Origin: Bacteroidota bacterium
GTDB lineage: Bacteria; Bacteroidota; Bacteroidia; Cytophagales; Cyclobacteriaceae
Assembly: GCA_023412765.1 (NCBI GenBank)
Contig: JAEZBX010000061.1
Location: forward strand, 1 to 64,000
Length of the DNA stretch: 64,000 nt
Direction of reading: 5' to 3'
The position numbers were made by a program, and so were the translations under genes. Numbering within the stretch: position 1 is the first letter of the stretch; each line of letters begins with the position of its first letter. The notes beneath the pieces are model-generated. The model saw only the letters and a program-made list of their open reading frames with translations, made no database searches and was not told where the DNA came from. Of this stretch, positions 24,589 through 34,979 are shown piece after piece.

Positions 24589-24616
24589 GAAAAGTCCTGA
24601 TATGGCAGGACTTTTC
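24589..24616 (-). terminator. Terminator after the SusC/SusD operon
   Basis: An 11-base perfect stem GAAAAGTCCTG / CAGGACTTTTC with a 6-base loop, 26 bases beyond the SusD stop on the minus strand. The A-rich and T-rich arms let it act in either direction. Confidence 0.8.
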
Positions 24617-24641
24617 GATAACCAAATTAAAACCCCAATCT

Positions 24642-26093
24642 TCAATCTGTAATTTCGTATCCAGGATTCTGGCTACCCAGTATCTGCGCATCATACACAG
24701 GAATTGGATATAAGTAATCTTCCTCAGAAAAGTTGGCCAGAATATCGTCGCGACCCGCAAAGATTGTTGGCAACAATCTTTTTCTCACAATATCATGCCA
24801 CCTGTCATATTCAAAACAAAGTTCCTTATCCCTCTCTGCAATTACTGCAGCATCGAAGTCTGCAGCCGACAATCCACCAGGGAGGTCTGCCAGAGCGCTA
24901 GGTGTATTAAGATCAACGTTAAATGCACGCCTTCTGACCTGGTTGATGGCTTCATAAGCTTCAGGAGTAGGGGAACCTGCAGCCATGTTAGCAGCTTCGG
25001 CATAAATCAGCAATACGTCGGCAAATCGAATGATTGGAAAATTCGCCCTGCTTTGATAGGTGTTGTATTCATCGTCAGAAATGTATAAGTATTTCCGGAT
25101 GAATGGTCGCTGCTCATCAAATTCAGTATACGGCGTACCATTGACTTCGACAATCAGATAAGCAGCCTGACGAGGTTCGTCGGGTGAGCTTTCAAACCAG
25201 CTATCCGACCACTCAGGATCAATGCTGGCATCACCCCATCCCTCCAGTAACGAAGGCGCCCATATTTGAGGATCTGTCGCCGGATCGTCTGCAGTAGAAT
25301 TGAAAGACCACATCATTTCTGGTCCATATTTATATTCAGGTTTAAACACATCATCGACTTTTGGTACAAGTGAATGTGTTCCATCATCCATCAGGTCGGC
25401 AGCTAAATCCCGGGCTTTCGCAAAATTTTCTGTCTTATTAAGAGGAGCTGTAGCCATTGTCAAATATACTTTCGCCAGTAATCCTTTGGCAGCTGATGAT
25501 GACGGTCTCCCCGGCGCACCATCCCACACAGCAGGAAGTTTTTCAATAGCAAAGGTGAAATCGTCAACGATCAAATTATACACTTGCTCAATAGGCGTTC
25601 GTGTCGTAATGGGATTGGTCACCGGGTCTGGCGTATCTTCAGTTATTAAAGGCAGATCACCATACAAGCGCACCAACGTAAAATAGTTATATGCTCTCAG
25701 GAATCTTGCCTGAGCCATCAATACATCTATATCTGATTGATCAACGCCCTCAATCGATCCGCCCTTCACGGCTCTTATAACACCATTGATGTTGTTCAAT
25801 GCCCTGTAGTGAATATTCCAGAGGTCGTTTCCATAGTTCGAGCTTATGTTCAGATCTCCATCCAGGAGCTGATCGTCGTGAACAAAATTTCCATATCCAT
25901 AAGAATACCCGCCCCAGTAATCCCAAAGTTGATTCATCGAACCCGTTAAGGCGGCTTCGCCTTGCCCTATCGTTGTGTAGAAATTTGAAGGGCTCACAAA
26001 TCCTTCCGGGCTTTCGTCGAGGCTTTGGCAGGCTGAAGCAGCGACGAGAGCAACTACTGCGCTATATTTTTTTATTGATGTAAATGCTTTCAT
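24642..26093 (-). CDS. SusD/RagB-family nutrient-binding lipoprotein
   Basis: 483 residues, lipoprotein Cys22 (VAASACQSLDESPEGF). N-terminal SusD signatures include FYTTIGQGEAALTGSMNQLW and the TPR-like RFLRAYNYFTLVRLYGDLPLITE. The C-terminal RagB motif is PIIRFADVLLIYAEAANMAAG followed by AINQVRRRAFN, and the protein ends YLYPIPVYDAQILGSQNPGY, the usual family finish. It sits on the outer surface as the lid of the SusC pore and captures a glycan or other nutrient. The gene is 10 bases behind susC. Confidence 0.95.
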   Translation of the reverse strand: MKAFTSIKKYSAVVALVAASACQSLDESPEGFVSPSNFYTTIGQGEAALTGSMNQLWDYWGGYSYGYGNFVHDDQLLDGDLNISSNYGNDLWNIHYRALNNINGVIRAVKGGSIEGVDQSDIDVLMAQARFLRAYNYFTLVRLYGDLPLITEDTPDPVTNPITTRTPIEQVYNLIVDDFTFAIEKLPAVWDGAPGRPSSSAAKGLLAKVYLTMATAPLNKTENFAKARDLAADLMDDGTHSLVPKVDDVFKPEYKYGPEMMWSFNSTADDPATDPQIWAPSLLEGWGDASIDPEWSDSWFESSPDEPRQAAYLIVEVNGTPYTEFDEQRPFIRKYLYISDDEYNTYQSRANFPIIRFADVLLIYAEAANMAAGSPTPEAYEAINQVRRRAFNVDLNTPSALADLPGGLSAADFDAAVIAERDKELCFEYDRWHDIVRKRLLPTIFAGRDDILANFSEEDYLYPIPVYDAQILGSQNPGYEITD

Positions 26094-26103
26094 AAAAAAC
26101 TTT

Positions 26104-29100
26104 TTAGAATGTGATATCTACGCCAACCGTAAATGTTTTGGAAGTAGGATAGCTACCAAAATCGATACCCAAGCTCGCATCATTTGAATTGAACGAACTA
26201 ATTTCCGGGTCATAACCGGTATAATCCGTAATGGTAATGAGATTTGTTCCCGTTACATATGCCCGCAGTTTAGCCATGCCAAGCTTCGAGATCATTGAGG
26301 TAGGCAACGAATAGCCTAAAGTGATATTCTTCAGTCGCACATACGATGCATCCTCTACCCAACGGCTTATCCGGCTATCGCCAACCGAGACCCTACCCGA
26401 CGGAAGTGCTGCTGCTTTACGATCGCTTTGTAGAATAAATGCGGGCACATCTGTATCCTGATTTTCGGGTGTCCAACGATTTAGCAAATTAGCGCTGGTA
26501 CCTTCTCCCGGTCTCTCAAGACGAATTCTGTTTATGTTGAACAGATCGTTTCCGTATACTCCCTGGATGAGAACAATGAGTTCAAAATTCTTATAAGATA
26601 GTCGATTACTCCATCCGTAGATAAAATCTGGTAAGGCATTGCCGATAACAGTCAGATCGGAATTGTTAATTACTCCGTCATCATTGATATCCTTGTATTT
26701 TATATCGCCAGGTAGTTGACCAAATACAGCGGCTTCATCCCTTTCCGCTTCGCTCCATGTTCCTAGCGTAATCCGCCCGGTCATTTGACCGAATGGCTCA
26801 CCCGCTTTCAAATACATCAGCGCAGCACTATTGGTTATACCATAACCTGCACCCGTCGTAGTTCTAAATGGAAGCCTGTTTTCATCTGCAAGTTTAAGGA
26901 CCTTACTCTTGTTAAATGAAATGTTGAATCCCGTATTCCAACGCAGCTCACCCACCAGTGGGTCACCACCTAACCCTATCTCTATACCTTTGTTTTCAGT
27001 TGAACCGATGTTATCCACGATGCTGCTGAAGCCAGTCATCGTAGGCAATTGACGGCTAAGTAAGAGATCCTTTGTTGTTTTCACATAATAGTCGAAGGAT
27101 GCTGTCAATCTTCCGTCGAAAAGGCCCATGTCAAATCCGATGTCGGTTTGCGTAGTTGATTCCCATTTCAGATTTGGATTTGCAGCTCGGATAATACTGA
27201 ATCCTATATTGGTAGCGCCACCGCCGTCATAGGGATAATTTGCTCCTGACAAAATTTGAGAAAGGGATGCATATGGACTAACACTTTGGTTACCTGTGAT
27301 ACCCCAGCTTCCGCGAATCTTCAATTCAGAAATTACGTCTATATCTTGCAAGAATTTCTCTTCGGAAACTCTCCACGCCGCGGAGACAGAGGGGAAATAA
27401 CCCCATTTGTTGTTGGCTCCGAAAACCGAAGATCCATCGGCGCGATAACTTGCTGTCAGCAAATATTTATCAGCCAATGAATAATTGACCCTTGCAAGGT
27501 AAGAATTGATAACCCTTTTTCTGTTGTATGAGGCTGCAAACCTGGTGGAGGCACCACCAAGATCCCATATACTTTTATCATCAACGGAAAATCCGTTTGC
27601 TTCCACAGACGTATTCTTGTCAGTCTCCACCTGTTGTTCAGCCACCGCTGTAATTGTCAAATCATGAATACCAAACTGTTTGTTGTAGGAAACGATATTG
27701 GAATTCTGCAAGCGTGTATATATACCGTTAGAAGTTTGCGCAAGTCCGGATTTTTGAAATCCTGTGAAGGTATTCGCATTCATGTACCGGTAGTTGTTAG
27801 AATTCCGAGTGACCGCCCCGCCAGTAATTCTAATCGAAAGTCCCTGTAGCGGTTTGAATTCCAGATACGCATTGAGGTTATTGCGCATAGTATTGTTATC
27901 AACAAACACTTCCTTTGCACTTGCAACTGGGTTGCCCATACCAGGTTCTCCAAAGTTAGATGGGTGCTTGCTGTAATTTCCCAACTCATCATATATAGGA
28001 ATAGTCGCTCCCCAGCGTGGCGCAAGGCTAACGACCTGGCCAAGAGCATCAACATCTTGTGGTCCTTCACCAAAAGGTGGTGTACTTCCCTTCTCTCTTA
28101 TACCGGCCCAGGTCAATCCGAAACTCAGCCATTTGTTGATATCGATATTTACATTTGAACGAAGTGTAAAACGCTGGAACTCCGAGTTTAACAAAATACC
28201 CTGCTGATCAAGATATCCGCCTGACACCAAATATTGCACGTTGTCCGTACCACCACTAATACCGAGTTGATGGCTTTGCATTGGAGCGGTGCGGTAAACT
28301 GCATCTTGCCAATCTGTTCCTCCATTTCTCTCAAAGTCTGCGATTTGTTCGGCAGTGAAAATTGGTGTGGGAGTAATAATGTCATCGCCTGGCTGATTTT
28401 GGCTTGCGCGATTATCATTTATCGATCTTGCAAAATCTGCAGCATTCATCAAATCAAGCTTTTCGCGAAGTTGCTGATAGCTGAGACTATAGCTGTAATT
28501 AATTACAGGCGTCCCCTTCTTACCTCGTTTGGTTGTAATTAACAACACCCCATTTGCCCCCTGTGATCCGTAGATCGCCGTTGCCGATGCATCTTTGAGA
28601 ATCTCGATCGATTCAATGTCGTTTGGATTTAGTGATTCGATTTCCACACCTTGCAGTCCATCAACAACAACCAGAGGCTGGTTGCTACCCGTGATGGAAT
28701 TCATACCGCGAATACGGATTGTTGTTTTTCCACCGGGCTGCCCACTTGGATTTAAAACCATCACACCCGGGGCACGTCCCTGAAGCGCCTGGTCAACACG
28801 TTGCATCGGCAACTGGTTAAGGTCTTCAGATTTTACTGAACTAATAGCACCAGTAAGGTCACTGCGCTTCTGAGTACCATATCCCACAACGACAACTTCG
28901 GAGAGTGTAGCCGGATCCGGTTGCAATACAATGTCCAGCGTAGTTTGCCCCTCAACAGTTATCTCCTGTGACGCGTATCCTATGAATGACACTACGAGGA
29001 TGTTTGAGCCACTGGGCACTGTCAGGCTGAATCTACCGTCACCGTCTGCCGTTGTACCGATGGTTGTTCCCTTTACCAGGACGTTCGCACCCGGCAGCAA

Positions 29101-29286
29101 ATCTCCAAGCTGATCCTTGATCGTACCGGAAACAACCCTGTCCTGGACAAAAGGCGAAAGTGCCGACGTCGCATTAATAGTGTATGATTCATTGTGAGCG
29201 CTCGCCAGTCCCGGACTCGTTAGCCAGACCCCAAAGAATAACACACCTATGAATGCCTTAAACTTTAATTGTAGTAGTTTAGTCAT
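26104..29286 (-). CDS. SusC/RagA-family TonB-dependent outer-membrane transporter
   Basis: 1060 residues. Signal peptide to about residue 31, then a carboxypeptidase-regulatory-like domain at about 52-128 (SGTIKDQLGDLLPGANVLVKG, SFIGYASQEITVEG), a TonB-box region with VVVVGYGTQKRSDLTGAIS at about 131-150, a plug domain with IRIRGMNSI and DGLQGVEIESLNPNDIESIEILKDASATAIYG, and a large beta-barrel ending in FTVGVDITF with terminal Phe. It imports a nutrient together with the SusD protein encoded next. It lacks the long N-terminal secretin-like domain used for FecR-sigma signalling, although a short FecR-like gene precedes it. Confidence 0.96.
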   Translation of the reverse strand: MTKLLQLKFKAFIGVLFFGVWLTSPGLASAHNESYTINATSALSPFVQDRVVSGTIKDQLGDLLPGANVLVKGTTIGTTADGDGRFSLTVPSGSNILVVSFIGYASQEITVEGQTTLDIVLQPDPATLSEVVVVGYGTQKRSDLTGAISSVKSEDLNQLPMQRVDQALQGRAPGVMVLNPSGQPGGKTTIRIRGMNSITGSNQPLVVVDGLQGVEIESLNPNDIESIEILKDASATAIYGSQGANGVLLITTKRGKKGTPVINYSYSLSYQQLREKLDLMNAADFARSINDNRASQNQPGDDIITPTPIFTAEQIADFERNGGTDWQDAVYRTAPMQSHQLGISGGTDNVQYLVSGGYLDQQGILLNSEFQRFTLRSNVNIDINKWLSFGLTWAGIREKGSTPPFGEGPQDVDALGQVVSLAPRWGATIPIYDELGNYSKHPSNFGEPGMGNPVASAKEVFVDNNTMRNNLNAYLEFKPLQGLSIRITGGAVTRNSNNYRYMNANTFTGFQKSGLAQTSNGIYTRLQNSNIVSYNKQFGIHDLTITAVAEQQVETDKNTSVEANGFSVDDKSIWDLGGASTRFAASYNRKRVINSYLARVNYSLADKYLLTASYRADGSSVFGANNKWGYFPSVSAAWRVSEEKFLQDIDVISELKIRGSWGITGNQSVSPYASLSQILSGANYPYDGGGATNIGFSIIRAANPNLKWESTTQTDIGFDMGLFDGRLTASFDYYVKTTKDLLLSRQLPTMTGFSSIVDNIGSTENKGIEIGLGGDPLVGELRWNTGFNISFNKSKVLKLADENRLPFRTTTGAGYGITNSAALMYLKAGEPFGQMTGRITLGTWSEAERDEAAVFGQLPGDIKYKDINDDGVINNSDLTVIGNALPDFIYGWSNRLSYKNFELIVLIQGVYGNDLFNINRIRLERPGEGTSANLLNRWTPENQDTDVPAFILQSDRKAAALPSGRVSVGDSRISRWVEDASYVRLKNITLGYSLPTSMISKLGMAKLRAYVTGTNLITITDYTGYDPEISSFNSNDASLGIDFGSYPTSKTFTVGVDITF

Positions 29287-29305
29287 ACGTATGTGGATTA
29301 TAAGT

Positions 29306-29596
29306 TCATTTTGATTGAATTTCCTTAATGTTTAATGCTGAATCGCGATCGGACTGAAGAATACTCTTTGAGATCATTTCCCACACTTCGTCTCGCTCGC
29401 GCGTGAGCTTCTTTTCTTCTTCCCTTCTAATTGACAAGACCATTGACTTTGCCGCCGCGATCGTATCTGATTTTTCGGGATGTGCATTTAACCATTCTTC
29501 CCAAAAAATTCTTGAATCCTCATCGGGTTCAAGAATCCATTTTTGGAATGATTCGTCCAGCACAAAGTCTTTGACAGTATATATTTTAAGATCCAT
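29306..29596 (-). CDS. Short FecR-like anti-sigma N-terminal domain protein
   Basis: 96 residues matching only the cytoplasmic N-terminus of Bacteroidota FecR proteins (YTVKDFVLDESFQKWILEP, FWEEWLNAHPEKSDTIAAAKSMVLSI). Full FecR proteins run about 300-400 residues with a membrane helix and a periplasmic FecR domain, and both are missing here. The stop is 19 bases before the susC start, so the two are probably one operon. Either the gene has been cut down to an anti-sigma domain, or it is a specialised soluble form. Its sigma partner is not adjacent; the only ECF gene in the window is at 16163. Confidence 0.75.
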   Translation of the reverse strand: MDLKIYTVKDFVLDESFQKWILEPDEDSRIFWEEWLNAHPEKSDTIAAAKSMVLSIRREEEKKLTRERDEVWEMISKSILQSDRDSALNIKEIQSK

Positions 29597-29717
29597 CAGT
29601 AGTAAAGGAAAACTTCACCTGTACGGTTAAGGGACGGGCCTTTTACTGATCTCATTAAAAAATTTCTTTTTTTTTGATATCAGAGTGACCCCTCGAATAC
29701 GACATTTTAAGTCGTTG

Positions 29718-32126
29718 CTAGTGATGGGCAATTACATCAGTGGCAATGTCCTCAGCAGCATCTGGGTCACCTTTGGCCGGTCCATACCAGACGCCACCTC
29801 CAAATGTTATAACAAATATCTTTTCCGGGTCTGTTGGATCTGGGTCTACCCGTTTCCCCCACTTGAAATTATAACCGCGAATGCGGTTCCATGTTTTACC
29901 TCCGTCCTCTGACCTGTATGCTGACCCATTGAATCCGCATGCATAAAACGTTTTGCTGCGCCGATCATAAGTAATATCATGAATATGCTGATCGCTCTCG
30001 AGAACTTGTTGCCATGTTCTGCCATCGTCAACTGATCTAAAAATACCGCCACCTACATCTGACGAAAAACGCCCGGGTACAGGTCTACCCCATGCTGACA
30101 AAATCAGCGTTTGCGGATTTCCAGGATCAACTATTAAACTCATCGGACCATTAGTTCCTTCAGGCAGTGCAACCTTTTCCCAACTTTCAGCACCATCAAT
30201 TGACCTATAAATACTGCCGTCGTTCTCGGTACCTATGCTGCCGTCCTCAGCTCTCCTCGCGATCACAAGAAATATCGTTCCATCACCATGTCGGCGTTCA
30301 AGGCGCCATGCGAAAGGTTCCTTCACTGGCAGTCCTTTATTCTTTTGTTTCCATGTCTTGCCTCCATCTGTAGATTTAAAAACACCCTTCCCAAAGGCAC
30401 AAGCATATAATGTTCTCGACGCAGGGTCACTTGCGGAGTCAAGTAATAGATGCGTCACCGCCGCTTCACCTATGTCTGCGCTTACAGGCTTCCAGGAAGA
30501 GCCGCCATCATCACTTAAAACGATCCCTCCGGTAAAACGTCCTATACCATTTCTCCGCCACATCTTAGGTCTCGGAAGATCATGTGTACCACTCATTGCA
30601 GCCCAAATCCTATTTTTTATTTGAGGATCCATTACCATCCAATAGGTGCTGTTTTCCCAGCGCCTGGGGATACCGTTGTTTTTCGTTGCACTGCTCCAGC
30701 TGATTCCACTATCTTTGCTCTCCATCAATCCAATATCTGTTGTAGCGATAAACCGATGCGCGGGATTGAACGGATCGAATACAATTTGATAGCTCGTTGT
30801 TACATCAAGGCCCCTCGACGACCATCCTGATCCAGCATTTTTTGTATAGACCTGCCTCCAGGTTTTTCCGCCGTCTTCAGTCTTGATCGTTCGTCCGAAA
30901 TCTGTCCCATAACAAACGTCCGGATTATTGGGATCGACTCCGATAGAGAAGGGATTTTCTCCCCACGACGGACCAAACCTGTCATTAAGCCAGCCATCCT
31001 CAAAATTAGCAGAAGGTACCTGTCCATTACCCGGACCAATTCTATCCATCCAGGACAAACTCCATGTCACGCCGTAGTCAATACTCTTAGCAACTCCGAT
31101 GCACGTAGTGTCCTTATGAGTTCGAAGATTGTTGTAAGAGACGTATACAACGGACGGGTTATTTGCACTGGTCGCTATAGCTCGATATTCCGGCATTGCT
31201 GCATTTGCAATTTGAAAAGATAGCAGGCCACTTTGTCTGTTTTCCCAAGTCTTCCCGCCGTTGTCTGAAAAATAAACTCCGGATGGATCTCCTTCGGGAT
31301 TGAAATAGCTTTCACCTGCAATTGCGTAGATCAAAAATTTGTTTTGCTGCTTATCAAATCCTCCTGAAACTTCAGTCAACATCTTTACGCCTGATGGTCC
31401 TTTGTTCACCGTCCATACACCATCATGTCTAACAGCATTAGAATTCTTTCCAGTCACATAGATTGTCCTGTCGTTTTCAGGAGAGGAAGGGAGGATAAAG
31501 ATTTTCTTAGCACCGTCGGTCAGGATGTGATCCTTAGTCCAGCTGGCTCCATGATCATTCGAAATAAAAAACCCTATCTCCTTGTCGATCGAAATTGCTG
31601 CATATAATTTCTTAGAATCAGCTGGATCAATGGCAAGGGCTAAGACCTTTCTACTACTGCTGTCTTTGGTCACGATGACCTCCATAGCATGGTCGCCTTT
31701 CGAAATAATCCCGGCAATTTCCCCTGGCGGAGGATAAATGGCATTCCACGTTTTTCCCGAATCAGTACTCCTGAACAATGCACTGGCATTAGCATATACT
31801 GTCTTTGGGTCCTTTGGATCAAAAGCATAGAAATCGACAACACCGCGAAGATTGAACATCCTCCACCTATTTCCGCCGTCGTCAGTAACGTAGGAGCCTG
31901 TCATGTCGCAGCTAACAAAAGCAAGTTCAGGATTTAGCGGGCTAACCGCAGGATTAAACATCGCCCCACCACCTCCTGCACCTATTACACTCCAGGAACT
32001 TACGTCATCAACATCGTCGCTGCTGTCCATCGGCTCCTTTCCAACTCCTGAACAACCGAATAAAACCAATGTAATAGTAAAAGTCCGTAGTATAGCCTGT
32101 GCGTGATTTTTAAAATGCATCATCAA
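29718..32126 (-). CDS. BNR-repeat lipoprotein, GH74/sortilin-like propeller (copy 2)
   Basis: 802 residues. A lipobox Cys25 (LVLFGCSG) follows a hydrophobic signal. Twelve BNR/Asp-box motifs of S-x-D-x-G-x-x-W type can be counted (for example STDSGKTW, SDNGGKTW, TEDGGKTW, STDGGKTW, SEDGGKTW), the pattern of double seven-bladed propellers in GH74 xyloglucanases and sortilin-like proteins. The N-terminal GGGGAMFNPAVSPLNP and CDMTGSYVTDDGGNRW segments are GH74-like. Catalytic residues cannot be assigned with certainty. It follows its paralogue after 6 bases and precedes the FecR-like/SusC/SusD genes. Confidence 0.8.
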   Translation of the reverse strand: MMMHFKNHAQAILRTFTITLVLFGCSGVGKEPMDSSDDVDDVSSWSVIGAGGGGAMFNPAVSPLNPELAFVSCDMTGSYVTDDGGNRWRMFNLRGVVDFYAFDPKDPKTVYANASALFRSTDSGKTWNAIYPPPGEIAGIISKGDHAMEVIVTKDSSSRKVLALAIDPADSKKLYAAISIDKEIGFFISNDHGASWTKDHILTDGAKKIFILPSSPENDRTIYVTGKNSNAVRHDGVWTVNKGPSGVKMLTEVSGGFDKQQNKFLIYAIAGESYFNPEGDPSGVYFSDNGGKTWENRQSGLLSFQIANAAMPEYRAIATSANNPSVVYVSYNNLRTHKDTTCIGVAKSIDYGVTWSLSWMDRIGPGNGQVPSANFEDGWLNDRFGPSWGENPFSIGVDPNNPDVCYGTDFGRTIKTEDGGKTWRQVYTKNAGSGWSSRGLDVTTSYQIVFDPFNPAHRFIATTDIGLMESKDSGISWSSATKNNGIPRRWENSTYWMVMDPQIKNRIWAAMSGTHDLPRPKMWRRNGIGRFTGGIVLSDDGGSSWKPVSADIGEAAVTHLLLDSASDPASRTLYACAFGKGVFKSTDGGKTWKQKNKGLPVKEPFAWRLERRHGDGTIFLVIARRAEDGSIGTENDGSIYRSIDGAESWEKVALPEGTNGPMSLIVDPGNPQTLILSAWGRPVPGRFSSDVGGGIFRSVDDGRTWQQVLESDQHIHDITYDRRSKTFYACGFNGSAYRSEDGGKTWNRIRGYNFKWGKRVDPDPTDPEKIFVITFGGGVWYGPAKGDPDAAEDIATDVIAHH

Positions 32127-32132
32127 AAAGTT

Positions 32133-34559
32133 TTATTCAACGGCAGGTATACCATGCCACACACTTGAACCAAAAGTGGTAAGAAAAATTTTATCCGGAT
32201 CGTTTCGATCAACTATGGCACGTTGGCCCCAATGGAAATCATAACCTTTTAACTTTTTCCAATTCTTACCGTAGTCGTCGGATAGATATGCGGCCTGGTT
32301 AAAAGTGTTTAAATAAAGGCGTCCTTGGTGGTATGGGTCTATGGTGACATCATAAACATATTGCTTTGTATCAAAAACTGACGTCCATGTTTCACCATTG
32401 TCTTCCGACATAAACACTCCGCCTTCAGAATCTAATGTTCGGTTGCCACCAGCAGAGCGTGCTACGGCGCCACCGACGATGTCGCTTAGTGTAATGGATG
32501 ACCAGCAGCCTAGATATATTCGATTGGGATTCTCCGGATCGTAATCAATTCCATTCGGAAATATTACAGGTTTGTCACTTATCGTCAGCTTTGTCCAAGT
32601 TTCCGCTTTATCGGTAGATTTATAAACCGCACCAGGAAAAAACTCAGGACCTGTTTTTTCATCGCGATGGGCTGGAGTTGGACTCACAACCAAAAACAAG
32701 GTTCCGTTACTAGTCCGGGTAATTTCAAATGCACAGGTATTTTCATCGATGCCAGTATTTTTCAAAGTCCACGTCTTACCATCGTCGCTTGATTTAAAAA
32801 CTCCTTTATTGTAGACTGCGGCGTATAGCGTACGATTCCCTGCGGGTGATTCGGGATCGAGCACCAGCGATGTCGTTGCTGCATTGTCGGTCATGCCTTC
32901 ATTGCTCACAGACCATGTTCTACCTCCATCGAGGGAAACACAAACTCCTCCTCTCGCCCGGCGTTTCCATGAGGGACTACGCGTCATTTTTCCCCTGGGA
33001 AAATCGTGTAGATTTCCCCATACTGACCAGACCTTGTTTTTTATCTCCGGATCGAATACGATCCAATAGCATGTATTTTGCCATGCGTCAGGGATTCCTT
33101 CCATCGACCTCGTCCAACTTTTTCCCCGGTTAAAAGAATGATGATACCCGATATCAGTGTAACTAATAGCCAGGTGGTTGCTATCGAATGGATCGAAGTG
33201 AACACCATAGGCAGTAGTCACGTCCATGCCGCGGCTGATGAAGGATCCGTCGGGTTGCGTTTCGCTGTATACCTCCCGCCACGTTTTACCTCCATCGTTC
33301 GTTTTCATTGTCCGATACCAGTCTGTTACAATGGCAACATTGCCGTTGGAAGGTGAAACGCCCACATCCATCAATCGAATATATTCACCACCGAATGCTT
33401 TCTCAGCCCATGCATCCTTAAGATTTGATACACCGATGCCATCCTTTACACCATATTGGCCAGACCCTCCCCCGCCTTTCCAGGCCCAGTCCCAGTTTTT
33501 TCCTGCATCTTCGGTCTTTAGAGCTCCATACCAATAAACAGTTTTGTTGTTGGCCCTTTCCAGATACCGGTTGGTTACCAGGTACGCATGCTGCGCATCG
33601 AACTCAGAACAAGAGACCATTGAATAGCTTGGCTGTATTCTAGCCTGATCGTTGTTAACAGTCGCATTTTTCACCTTCTCCCAACTAACACCTTGATCAC
33701 TTGAGGTCCACAATTCTGTATATCCAAACTCTTCATCGATTTCTTTTGACTGGTCGTGATGAAGTGCATAGAAAATCACATTATCGCTATCCTTTACAGA
33801 ACCTCCGGTAAAGGAGAATGCTGGGGTCATTGATTTCGGAAACGCATTTTCCTGAAATTCATTAGATGTTTTGTTAAATGCGTAAATGCTGTTAGCGGTA
33901 AAAATTAATACCTCATTTTTGAGTTTTCCAGAATTTGTGTAGATGAAATCCACTCTGTGCTGAAGTTCTTTTTTATAAACAGTTTTCCCTCGATCAGCCG
34001 AATAATAAAAGACATTCCCCATGCTGAAATAAAGCATGTCCTTATTGGCTGGGTCTACACGTATCCGTTCGACATTACCGTTCTCCGAATTGTAAATGGA
34101 CGTTGAAATAGTTTTGAAAGAATAACTGGCATGATCACCGAAATATTTTTCAGATGAGATCTCATCCTTGGTCGGGAAAATCTGTGTCCATGTTTTTCCG
34201 CCATCGGTTGAACGATTCAACGATGAGGAACCGATATAAATAGTATTTACATCGTGGGGATCGAATGCAAAACTATCCGCACCGTTCGCAAAATTTATCT
34301 GGCTGTAAGAGTCACCGCCATCTTTCGTGAGGTAACTTCCAGTCATGTCACAACGCACCAGGAATTGCTGGTCTGTTTCATATGAAAAGGTAGGAATGAA
34401 TGTCGCGCCACCTCCGCCGGGCCCAATCTTAACCCAATCGGAAACATTCGCCTGCTTCGGGGGTTGGTCTGACCGACACCCACAGATAATTGCTAGAATC
34501 AGTGTCCAGAAAAAACTTGTTCCAACTAAACGCTTCCCATCTAAATTATGCACCATCAT
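32133..34559 (-). CDS. BNR-repeat lipoprotein, GH74/sortilin-like propeller (copy 1)
   Basis: 808 residues, lipobox Cys26 or Cys28 (LAIICGCRSDQ). It shares the plan of the downstream gene: GGGGATFIPTFS and CDMTGSYLTKDGGDSY at the N-terminus, and about twelve BNR motifs (STDGGKTW, TNDGGKTW, SLDGGRTW, SSDDGKTW, SEDNGETW, SDDYGKNW). The pair arose by duplication and has since diverged well beyond recent-copy identity. The pair precedes a SusC/SusD locus on the same strand, so a role in surface glycan binding or cleavage is plausible. Confidence 0.8.
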   Translation of the reverse strand: MMVHNLDGKRLVGTSFFWTLILAIICGCRSDQPPKQANVSDWVKIGPGGGGATFIPTFSYETDQQFLVRCDMTGSYLTKDGGDSYSQINFANGADSFAFDPHDVNTIYIGSSSLNRSTDGGKTWTQIFPTKDEISSEKYFGDHASYSFKTISTSIYNSENGNVERIRVDPANKDMLYFSMGNVFYYSADRGKTVYKKELQHRVDFIYTNSGKLKNEVLIFTANSIYAFNKTSNEFQENAFPKSMTPAFSFTGGSVKDSDNVIFYALHHDQSKEIDEEFGYTELWTSSDQGVSWEKVKNATVNNDQARIQPSYSMVSCSEFDAQHAYLVTNRYLERANNKTVYWYGALKTEDAGKNWDWAWKGGGGSGQYGVKDGIGVSNLKDAWAEKAFGGEYIRLMDVGVSPSNGNVAIVTDWYRTMKTNDGGKTWREVYSETQPDGSFISRGMDVTTAYGVHFDPFDSNHLAISYTDIGYHHSFNRGKSWTRSMEGIPDAWQNTCYWIVFDPEIKNKVWSVWGNLHDFPRGKMTRSPSWKRRARGGVCVSLDGGRTWSVSNEGMTDNAATTSLVLDPESPAGNRTLYAAVYNKGVFKSSDDGKTWTLKNTGIDENTCAFEITRTSNGTLFLVVSPTPAHRDEKTGPEFFPGAVYKSTDKAETWTKLTISDKPVIFPNGIDYDPENPNRIYLGCWSSITLSDIVGGAVARSAGGNRTLDSEGGVFMSEDNGETWTSVFDTKQYVYDVTIDPYHQGRLYLNTFNQAAYLSDDYGKNWKKLKGYDFHWGQRAIVDRNDPDKIFLTTFGSSVWHGIPAVE

Positions 34560-34979
34560 AGAAACATTAAGTCGAGATCGAAGCGGAAGCTACACCAAAT
34601 GCTATCAATTCAAATCCTTGGAAAAAACAAGCATTAACGCGTTGTGTCCATCAGACGCTCAGATGTTCAACATTTATCTACAAGGGTCAGGCGATTAGAA
34701 ATTCTCATCATTCTTCGAGAAAATTTTGCTGTTATCTAAAGATGTGTTCGCAAACATTATCGCGACAACCTGGACATTTTAAGATTCATACCTTGGTTCA
34801 GGGTCAGACCAGCCAAGTTTGACATCATGGTAAACCGCTACCTGAACATTTTTCTATCCCCTGTTGGTGTACTTGCAGGAAATAGTGGTTAGATTTAGTT
34901 ACGGTCCGACCTGCACCACTACGTTTTGGTCATAGATCAGAACATTGAAGGGGCTGCAGTATCTCAATAATCGACCACT
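34560..34979. other. Divergent intergenic region, nothing recognised
   Basis: 420 bases between the divergent BNR gene and the methyltransferase gene. Promoters for both are expected here. No family-supported frame, repeat array or strong hairpin was found. Confidence 0.45.
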
